Of a stretch of DNA of 64,000 bases, positions 54,651 through 64,000 are shown piece after piece (position 1 is the first letter of the stretch; every line of letters begins with the position of its first letter). A program made the translations under genes and the position numbers. The notes below the pieces were generated by a model that made no database searches, was not told the DNA's origin, and worked only from the letters and a program-made list of their open reading frames with translations. The stretch comes from Gavia stellata (Eukaryota > Chordata > Aves > Gaviiformes > Gaviidae). The stretch covers positions 43,948,590 through 44,012,589 of the forward strand of contig NC_082601.1 in NCBI RefSeq assembly GCF_030936135.1, given 5' to 3'.

Positions 54651-57600
54651 AGAGGGAGCCTCAAGCCGAGCAGAGCGCGGGAGCATCCTCAGGACACCCA
54701 TTTTCTTGCACCCCATCAGGGGTGACGACCCATCCTGGTGGTCTATCTCGGCCACGAGCCCAGAGGTCACCCAGGTCCGGGCAGGAACCGGCAGCGGGTT
54801 TTGCAGGGTGCAGTCGGACAGAGTGCAGGCCAGGAGCTGTGACCTGCGGCTTCTTTCCTCCCCCTGCTCGCATCTTGAGGGAAGGTCTCTGCAAACCGGT
54901 GGGGGACCCCAGGTCCGAGATGTCCCGAGTGAGAAGCCTTGAGCTCAAAAAGCTTAAGCGCGGCTGCAGGAAGGGCTTTAATGCTGACAGCGGATCCCGC
55001 TGCCAAGAGATTGAGTCACAGAGGGAAAGAGCCCCCCCAGGGCACCCCCCACTCAGCCATGTGCCCCTGGAGCTGGGGAGTGATGGAGCTCACAGCATCC
55101 CATGGCAGAGCTCCCAAGGAGCCTTCCTTAGAAATCAGGGGCTTTAATTAACAAATTTGCCCATTACTGGGCTATTTTTATCCATTTTCTGTTTGCCTGA
55201 GTCCAGTCCCGACTCCCCGCCAGCCCGCAGGCAGGATGGCTGCAAATTGCCTTTTGTTTTTAGGCACCACTACAAATGCCCCCAGTCCCTTCGGAGCAGC
55301 TGCGCTGACCCACGCACAGCATTGTGTTGGGGGGGTGCTCCATGAAATGCCCCCCCAAAGACCAGCAGGAAGGATGTCTGGGATCAGTCCCAGAATGCAA
55401 ACACACTACAGCCCCACAATCTTTCCAGAGCCCACCGGCACTTCAGCAGCTGGCCGAAAGCTTGCCAGGTTACCACCAGCAATGGCAACATTGCCATTGA
55501 GTGCTCCAGAAAGCATCCACCTCCAAAGGGCACAAAACCGCAGGAGAGCAAGCGTTTGGGACCGCCGCTGATTCCCCATCCATACATCTCCCCTTCCATG
55601 GATGCCGCTGGGGAAGGAAGAAAACTTTGACACTGGCACAGCCAAAATGCTGGAGGCGGGAGTACTCATGCACTGAGCAGAAAAATTCAGCAACTGTCAG
55701 CGGCAGATGGTATCTGTAAATGCTATCGATGTTTGGGGTTTTAATCCATTCTTCATCTAAAAGCCCAAACAACAGTTAAAAAACCCTCATCGAGACACAC
55801 GCAGAGGATATTGCCACATTTCGAGCTGCTGACCTCCCATGCGGAGACAGCCCCCGGGAAGAGACAGTGGGACCCAGCCCATGGACGGGAGCTCAGCCAG
55901 GGAGACGGGAAGGCAGTGGCTGGGGATGAGGATGCACAGGGGCCGAGCCAGCATTAGTGATGGCACCCGTCACAGCCCCAAAAATGATTCAGGTGCCAGT
56001 TTGCCGAGACCTGCCTGTGGGCCAGTGTTTCCCCCCTGCCTCTGGCTGCGCAACACCGCCGAGCCCCTGGGACCACAGCATTCCTAAACGTTTACTCATG
56101 GAGAGCCAGAAACATCCTCCCAGCAAATTCCTTGATAAGATAAACCGTGAAAATGTCACGACTGCCTCAGGGAGCCATCAAACAACCCCAGGGGGGAAGA
56201 AGGGCAGCCATACCCAGACCCCCGCCGTCACCTGCATCCTTCTCCCACTCTCAAACTGAGCAGAGACGGAGGCACCCGCTGTGCTGGGGCGTCCATCCTA
56301 CTCATCTAAGGAGTATTTTTGTCAGCCCTCATGGGAAATGATGTGGGCAAAGGCAGCGGGCAGGGCGAGCAAAGCAAACAGCCTTCCTTCCAAGTGTGGC
56401 TAAAAATACCCATGGGGGTCAAGCCCCCGGGGAACAGTGCGCCAAGGGGCAGGTCTCACCGAAGGCATCTTGAGTTTGCCTTGTAACTCGTTACCCTCCA
56501 GCGAAGACCAGGAGCCGCAAGCCAGAGAAAGCATGGCCAAGAGATGCTGGTGTCCCCCTTTTCCCCATCCACATGGGCAGGAGGACAAGGCAGCGGGGGC
56601 AAGGAATTGGGGCTGGGATGACTTTGGACACCCTGTGAGGTGTTCTGGCCACCCCAGATGGTAGAGAGTGGCCATCAACCTCCAGGCACAGCCGAACCCA
56701 AGGGAGGTCTTCAAAAATGCAAGAAGGTCTTTAAAATGCAAGGTGAGCTTGGTGTGACCTGTAGCCCCCAGCCCCACCACCGGTGTGTCCCCCCAAGCCC
56801 TCCCTCCGCAGGGGCCACCGGCTCTGCTTCCTATCACTCGTCTCCCTCCGGTGCTGACCGACAGCCCGGAGATAAAGCGAGGGGAGGCGAGGGATGGAAT
56901 GCGACCCCCTCACTCACGCTCCTTGGTGTTAATAAATCACCTTGCAGACTAATTGCTCCTTGGAGGGGGAAGACGCACTCCCCGTCTCACCCCCACCAAG
57001 GTCCCGGTTCAGCCTGGGAGCCACACTCCCAGGAAGCCCCGAATTTCAATCGCGTTCCTGGCATTCCTGCCCTACAAATTTCAATCGCATTCCTGGCATT
57101 CCTGCCCCAGCACGCAGCCGAGGGGGCTCCGCACCGAGGGGGCTCCATCAGCACCCGCGACCACCATTCGGGCAGGCACAGGGAGGCTATTCCGGTTATC
57201 GGAGAGGGGGGTCGGTCCCCATCTCTGTGAGGGACTGAGCGGGTCCATGCTGGGGAGCTCATCCCTATTCGTAGGCACCTATTTATCTAGAAATACAGGG
57301 AGACCAATGCACCCGGCATCCCGGCTCACGGATGGATGCTGTCCTATGGGATGGATGCTGTACCACAGGATGAGGGAAGATCAGGGCTGGGATGGAGGGT
57401 TTGCGAGCTGACTCAATGCCATTGCAACCTGCTCATTTGCACAAAGCAAAGCGGAGAAGAGGAGGACAAGCTACCCAGGCAGGGTACGCTTCCCTGGAGC
57501 ACAAAGGAAGTCTTCCAGCATCACACAGCAGAGAAGCCAACGAAGCCCAAAACGTCAGGACACGACTCCCACAAGCATATTCCCAGCCATAGAGAGGGCT

Positions 57601-60600
57601 GGGCACCAAGAGGGACTGGGAAAGGGCCCACGGGACACCCTGCCCACCCCTCAACCCTGCTTGCACGCTGCACCATGCCAGGATGTTGCCACCGATGTCA
57701 AGGAGCGCTGCCGGAGAGTAACCCTGCACCAGCTTTGAAGGCTGCATGACAAAAGCTGGGAGTTGCCCATTCCCAGCTGTTTTTCAGGACTTTAGTGCAG
57801 AGGAAAATACCAGCACAGATTAAAAAAAAACCCAATTCACCATACAAAACACAGAAGAGCTGCCAAACAAAGTAGTACCTGAAGCTATGATGGAGCAATA
57901 CAGCATCCATCCCGCGGTACAGCATCCGTCCTGCATCCGCCGCAAGCTGGGGATGCCGGGTGCTAGCTGCTCCGTGCTGCTGCAAGACGCAACTGCCGCA
58001 GCTTGTGGGTGCTTTATGGAGCCTCTCCGCAGCTTTACGGTGAGGGAAACCCACCCAGCAGTTCATTAACCTCATCCTCAGTGCAGCTTGCAGCAAACAA
58101 AAATCCAAGCTCATGCAGTTGCTGCGGGGCCAGGTGGTGAGCACCACTATTTTGCTAGGGAATGGAAAAGAAAAGAGGGATCTGGGAGGGGTTTTTGGTT
58201 TTGGACTTCAGCTGCAACCTCCCGCTCATCCAACCAGCCTCAGTCTTGTCAACGCTACCCCCCTGCAGCGCAGGGGACTTTGTTTAGGTTGGAGCCTCTC
58301 AAAGCCCCCGGCTGTGCTTGTAATAAGACTCCTTGTCCACTCTGTGGTCCTTCCACCTCTCTGCACTCCTTAGACAATAGTTCACCTGTGCTGCTGACTT
58401 TGGCATCATTTCCCTGCTCTTTCCAAAGTTTCCTCTGCACCAGGCAGCCGAGCTTGGCTATCCTGCTTTGGCACCCCATCCCATCCCAGGGTTGTCTGCT
58501 GGGCACTGTGCTTCATGCCAGACCTCGCCATGGCTTTCTGCCACCCAAGGTGGCGGAATACGTGGGGGTGAGATGTCCAGCAGACCCTTTTGGGGGTGGA
58601 TCAAAGCTATTTAATGCCTTCGTCAGCAGCCTGGATGAGGGGCCAGTTAAACAGGGAAAGTGTTGTCCGGCCCTTGAACCTACCCAGCTGCACATGTCCC
58701 AGCGCTAAAGAAAAAACAAATCAGTTGAACACCTTGAAATTAAGTTGAGCGATGACAGCTTGATGTCAGCCAAGGCTGAAATCCCCTGCTCCCTACCAGG
58801 ATGACAGGCTGTGTCTCCACTGGCACAGAAAGTATTTAAGCAGCAAAATTTAGATCTTTTGAGAAAGTCCAAGCACCACTGGCGACGGACATTAAAGGGG
58901 TCAAACAGGTCGATGTTGTCCGTGCCTACTTTTGCTGCTCCATGCAAGTGGAGAGCAGGTATCTCAGCTTTCTTTGGCGCTGGGAAAAGGCAACAGGACC
59001 TGGATGAGGCCCGAAAGCATGTCATCCCTTTCTAGCCAACAACCAAACATGCCGGGTGAGAGATCTACTAGTCCTCGGTATAAGCAGGAGATGGGGACCA
59101 AAAGCCATCGGTTGACCAATTATTCCCTTCTTCAGCAAATCACTTGGTTTTAAAGATAAAATATGACATCAATAAATATCTTTAATTCCCTGGAGTTGAC
59201 CGCATACAATATGACAGATGTCAAGAAGAAGCATAGGGGTAAATTGGGTTCCTGCTTGCATGCCGATGGGGATTCAGGAGCAGGTTTGCCCCTTCCTGAG
59301 CAGGGAGACGGTGCCATGGGGGGGCACTGTCCCTGGCATCAGCATCCCAAAGCAAAGCCGGCCAGCCCACGGGCACGCTGCCACTGGCCAAGGACAGCCA
59401 CGCAGCACAGTGCCATGGAGATGGGTCGATGCAAGCTGTTTTCCAGGATGCTAAGGGTTAAAAAAAAAAAACCCCAAACCACACAAAAAAGCCAGCAGGC
59501 ATGCCTGAAGAGGAGGATTAGAAAGAATAGGGCCATTTCTCAGCAAAGACTATGGCAACGTAAATAGAAAAGTAACATTATGCTCAAGACAGGGCCCTTT
59601 TGCTTCCCTCCTGCCCTACAATGCCACTATTGTTTTGCTGACAACTAGTAATTATCCCAAGCCGCACACACTGGTATTCCCACCCTTTAACCAGGAGGGA
59701 TTTTGCTGCCGCCGACCCTCTGACACCAGCAAAAATTCACATACCACAGGGTTCAAAGCGGGGGGTAGGCTGGAAAGGCTGGGCGAGCTGCACCGGGTAC
59801 GTCATTCGGGGACCTCCTTTTAGTCATCCATAAAAAGCAATGCTTTTAAGGATGGTTTTGCTGACGGCCATGCTTGGGGTTCAAGGTGCCCCAAACAACA
59901 GGGGGTCTTTTCCCCCATCCAGAGTGAGCAGTACCCATCACCACCATGGATGTCAAAATATTCACCTCCCACATATCCAAGTCAACGCGGCGCATCCTTT
60001 CTCAGCCTGGCAGCAAAGAGGAAACTGCAGAAAAAGAAATAATCCCATGGAGGCACGGTTTTCCTTCCCTCCTAAAAAGCTCAGGCATCCCCGGGGACCC
60101 TGGACCCCTGGGATGAGCCCCTGCAGGCAGCTGCTGCCCTGCTGCCCGCTGCAAGGGGGCTGTAATGGGGATGAGTCGGAGCCATCACTTCTCATGTACG
60201 GGATGGGGGAGTCCCGGTCCCAATCTCCCCAGCCCACCAGAATTCCAGCCCAGTGATGGCACCAGCTCAGTTAAGGTGATAAAAAACGCTGGAAACTGCC
60301 TCAAGATGGACTGAAACACTCCCACGGTCAAAATGTGGATTTTTTTTCTGCTTTTACAGGGTGGTGCCTGAGGCAGAAAGACCAGAAAAAGGGCAAAAAA
60401 AATGCGTTTTTTTTTCTGCCACAGGCTGCAGGCAGCACAGCCAAGGACAGAGCAAGGCAGAGGACACACACAGCCACCAAAGGACCCGGCTACGAGCACC
60501 ACAACCAGCTGCTCTGGGATTTATTGTTTTTTTTTTTTTTCTTCTGCGTTTTAATTACACGATCGCAGAAGTTTCTTCCTAAAGGGAAAGCTGGAAACCA

Positions 60601-63600
60601 GTTTTTCCTGCAGCAAGGCCAATTCCACAAATGCTAGCAGTGACCTGTAAAGATAAAAAAAGTCCTATAAATCAGCAGCGCAACATCTTTCCTTCCTTGC
60701 AGCGTCACTGGCCTGTTTCACTGGGGTGGGTTTTTATTTGTTGTTGTTTTAAGCACCCAAGAGAAAAGAAACCGCTCCTAAAACCCCACTTAACCTATCC
60801 CAGCTGCAGAAAAAAACCCCACGTAGGCAGGAGGAACTACGCTATGGGACTCCGGGCAAGCTTTAGCCTGTCTCCGCAGCACCCAGTCGGGCTCTGCGGC
60901 GAATGACACCCCCCTTCTCCCAACCCTGGAGCCCCGCCAGCCCCTCACCTAATTAAAGCGTGTGGCCGCTTGCAGGGCGGAAAGCTGGCAGCTGGAGCAT
61001 GGAGGCTGCAGCACCTCTGGGGGTGAGCCCCGCCACCGGATCAGCACCCCGCTTTTAATGATGCTGAAGCCTGGAGGAGCTCCCAGGGTTGCACCGGGAA
61101 CCAGCCGGCCCCGGCTCCTCTCCATCGCTCGCTTGGCTGGAGCGGCGACAGGGCTGCAGAGCAAAGATTAAACCCAGATTTTGCTCTTTAAACCGCTTTT
61201 GGCCAGAGGAGGTTGCTTTGTACCCTCCTTTTCGGGGATATTGGAGCACAACGGGATGGGGGGAGTAGCAAGGAAGGGACGAAGGCTTGCACGGCTCATG
61301 GGGGAAATGCTCACCGGCCCCTCTGCAAGGAAGGGAGGGCAGGAGAAAGCCCGGAAGGGGCCACAGGGAAAGCAGAGGAAAGGCTTAAAAGATTAAAATG
61401 GGACAATGTTATCAGTGGGCAGCTGCCCTGTGCCGCATAGGCGGGGGGGTCCGACTGCCGGCTCTGACTGTGTGGCGCCCACCAACACCCTGTGGTACCC
61501 ACTGGGGTACCACCCATCAGATGTTCGGCTGCCAAACGCTGGCACCGGCTGCACCCCTGAACCCAGACACGGGCGGTGAAGCATCGCCAGCAACACTCGG
61601 AAGCAAACTGGGGTCATCAAGAGATTGAAGAGCAACAGTGCGATAAAAGATTAAACAGCAAAACAAAAGAAATAGGGAACATTTTTACTCCCTACCCAAG
61701 CAAACTTGTTTTTACTGGTGTTTGCACAACTGCAGTTCATCAGTCCAAACCACATCAACAGCACCCCAAGGCCAGAGGGATGCCGGCAGCTTAACAGCAA
61801 CCCTTGCACAGCGACTGTTCGCACGGCCAGAGCATTGGGGGTGTACCAGGAGACCCGAGCGTTGGGATGCAGGGGATGTACTGGGAGACCCATTTCCGCT
61901 GAGAGAGTCAGATTTACAGTGACACGGGCCATCCCAGGTCCCAGAGCGGTCACAGTGGAGCTGGTGCAACCAGGTGGGCTGTACTTGGCCATGGAGCATC
62001 CCACTCCAGTGTGCTCCCCAAAGCAGGCTTCATGTCGGTCTGGGGGCACAGATGCTTCACCACCGACACACCCATCCCTGGATGGATGTGGGCAAGTCAA
62101 AACATCCATAAGCCTGTTTTATCACCCATCTCCCAAATTTCCCTGCTGCTGGACCAAAGCTAGCCAGCGGGAGCTGCCAGCAGAGCCTGGGGCAGGCGCA
62201 GGGAGTGGTGTCGGGGCTGCCCCCAGAGCCCATCCCACCTCTCCCTCCTGCCCAGCCATGCGGAGCGGCACGCATCCGGACCACCGGCCCAGGATGGAGC
62301 AGGACCCAGCCAATGTCTGCCTTACACCGCTGCATTAATCCTGTTGCTAGGACACCCGCGGGTGAAGAAATACAACACTTGACGGATTAGCGTCTAGACT
62401 GGTTGACCTTTCCCTCTGCTCGCGAGGTGGAACTGGGGCGAAAATCGGGCACCGTTGGCTAAAAGGAGGTGTTTTTTTCTTCAGATGGGAGCCAGGGAGG
62501 GAGGGACACCACTGTCACTGAAAGAGCCATTTCTTCACTACCTGCCGCCGGAGAGGGATGTGCAGGAGACAGACCCGGGTCTTGCAACCTGCTGCCAAGC
62601 CTGGGCTTTGCCCAGCAGCCCAGCTGACAAAAGAGCCTTTCATGAGAGAGGACGATGTCAACTCCGCAATTAGCAGGGGAAAAGAAAAAAGAGCCGAAAG
62701 AAGATTATTACCTCCAGCAGTTGCCTCTGGGGGCCCCTCTCACATGGTTTTGTTAACTCTTTCGACTGAGCCCAAGGAGGAGAGGGTGGGGAAGGAGCCA
62801 CCAATGTCAGCAGCAGCCAGTGGCCGGCTGGACCCAGGGTGGCATCCCAGCCTTGCAGGGTGCCACGAGGAGACCTGTCCCCTTCGGTGCTGTTGGGGCA
62901 GGCTGGCAGCGAGCAATATCTCTGCCCCTGAGCTCCAATGCTGGATCGGACACAGAGGGAACCAGGACCACCTCCCTCCTGCGTCCTGACTGGGGGGAAA
63001 CCACACTATCTCCAGCCCAGCCCTGTGAGAGTCCCTGCAAGATCAGATGCTGACATCGGCAAGCGGCATTCTTGCTCAAGCCATCAAGTGGCCACAGGGT
63101 ATGCCACGTACCGAACCTCTTCGACCTCCTGCCTTGCTAAGTAATGGAACGGAGAGCCCATCCCAGCCCACTGGGTACCACGCACCAGGGGGGATGCCGG
63201 GACACCCCCACACCCTCCACCTTCACGGCCTGATGTCTCCATCTCTCCACCAAAAAGATGCAAATAGCTTGTTAAAATAAAAAAACACAGGTTTTTAATC
63301 AGATGGCACCCTGGTTACCTGGTGGGAAGAGGTTAAAAACCTCCCTCTGGGCATCTTTTCCTGATGCCAAAAACCCCACAGCTTTCCCTTTTGCCACCCA
63401 CCATGAGGAAATCCAGGACGGGTCACCCAGAAGAGAGCAGCTCCGCCTAACCATGCCACTGTCCCCTACCCCAGGGGCATCACCTGATGCAAGTTGTCCC
63501 TGCAAAAAGCCATCCGGAGAGCAAATCCCCAACCTGGCCTCCAGCGGCTTTGGCAGGCAAGATGCCAGCCTGAGTGCACTCACAGGATGGGGACATGCAG

Positions 63601-64000
63601 GGACAGCTTGCCCGTCTACCAGGAGTGGCCCTGTGACCATCGCTTTCCAGGCTCACGCACTCCTGAGGAGCCAGCCCCGGCTTCCCTGCACCCCAAGGAT
63701 GCTCTGGGGGGCTGGAGTGTTGGCCTTGTCCCTGCACAGAGATTTAACAGCAAGCTTCAGCCACAGACGCCCCGGAAGCAGATGCAGAAATTACAACTGG
63801 TTAATCAAGTCCTATGTTAAAAGCCAAAAACCGACACGTGCTGCTGCCACACACCCTCCTCCATCCACAACGTCAGGGACTTTCTCCCACTCCCCAATAT
63901 CCAAGGGGATTTAGTACCAGCCAAAATCATTGCAGATCTCTTCCATGCCCTCTCCCATGCATCAGTGCCCCCTTTGAGCATCAGTTCTCAGCAAGACGAG
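54651..64000. other. Non-coding, probable COL18A1 upstream intron
   Basis: No supported exon, RNA gene or intact mobile element was found. A 35-bp direct duplication (AATTTCAATCGC...) occurs at 57042-57107. Several A- or T-runs occur (59461, 60525). The short-isoform COL18A1 first exons were looked for on the - strand and not found. Confidence 0.4.
57042..57107 (+). repeat. Two-copy 35-bp direct repeat
   Basis: AATTTCAATCGCGTTCCTGG is followed 35 bp later by the same sequence with one substitution, and both copies continue GCATTCCTGCCC. This is a recent local duplication. Confidence 0.9.

Noticed and set aside
54338-55147. Repetitive 'Asp-Gly-Gly-Thr' and 'Cys-Pro-Ser-Val' frames near 54.4-54.8 kb
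   Set aside because: They are translations of the 26-bp minisatellite. The period is not a multiple of three, so every frame shows the same repeats.
58565-58708. LFN.F..LDEG-like stretch recalling the reverse transcriptase of CR1-type LINEs
   Set aside because: Only a few residues fit. The expected following FADDTKLG block is absent and flanking DNA shows no other LINE similarity. Too weak to call.
50145-64000. First exons of the short COL18A1 isoform
   Set aside because: No - strand exon with a signal peptide ending in the required phase before a good donor could be identified. They probably lie beyond the window.

Overview
The window is vertebrate nuclear DNA, most likely from a bird. The protein similarities are vertebrate. 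The genome is compact, with a 42-exon collagen gene in 18.4 kb. Two decayed CR1-type LINE fragments, the dominant retroposon of birds and reptiles, lie in the flank. No bacterial, viral or plasmid features were seen.

Two protein-coding genes are certain and lie tail to tail. On the + strand, SLC19A1 (reduced folate carrier) runs from 27703 to 30330 in five coding exons and predicts 482 residues. On the - strand, COL18A1 (collagen XVIII, the endostatin precursor) runs from 50144 down to 31789 in 42 coding exons and predicts 1829 residues. This is the long, Frizzled-containing isoform. Every exon junction of both models was worked out by hand from GT/AG sites, and all phases close. Only COL18A1 exon 5 has a weak acceptor. 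The SLC19A1/COL18A1 pair is also adjacent in mammals (human 21q22.3), which supports the calls.

Layout: 1-21.5 kb has no recognisable gene. It holds an AT-rich island (2.9-4.3 kb), a second AT-rich homeodomain-like patch (9.7 kb), two CR1 remnants (10.2 and 17.3 kb) and a GATGG microsatellite (13.3 kb). By mammalian gene order this could be the 5' flank or intron of PCBP3, but no PCBP3 exon was seen. A CpG island sits at 21.8-22.3 kb, followed by about 900 bp of C-rich low-complexity repeats. A second CpG-rich promoter-like block at 24.5-24.95 kb carries two ZNF143-like motifs and a TCC repeat. A separate TATA-plus-splice-donor candidate lies at 24.16 kb. Any of these could start SLC19A1, whose ATG exon appears to have its own splice acceptor at 27689/27690. 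SLC19A1 then COL18A1 follow. Their 3' UTRs converge, and may overlap, at 30.63-30.84 kb.

Upstream of the COL18A1 long-isoform start, 50.15-50.5 kb is a moderately CpG-rich promoter candidate (the equivalent of mammalian promoter 2). The remaining 50.5-64 kb has no coding exon that I can support and is probably intron of the short COL18A1 isoform. It contains a striking 1.46-kb almost pure polypurine tract (52621-54079, six pyrimidines) and a 26-bp minisatellite (54.43-54.65 kb).

Functionally the two genes are unrelated neighbours. SLC19A1 imports reduced folates and is a 12-helix plasma-membrane carrier. COL18A1 makes a basement-membrane heparan-sulfate proteoglycan whose C terminus is released as endostatin. 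The most unusual sequence is a 33-bp coding minisatellite (13 copies of an 11-residue unit) inside the mucin-like part of the long COL18A1 isoform, together with the polypurine tract behind it.
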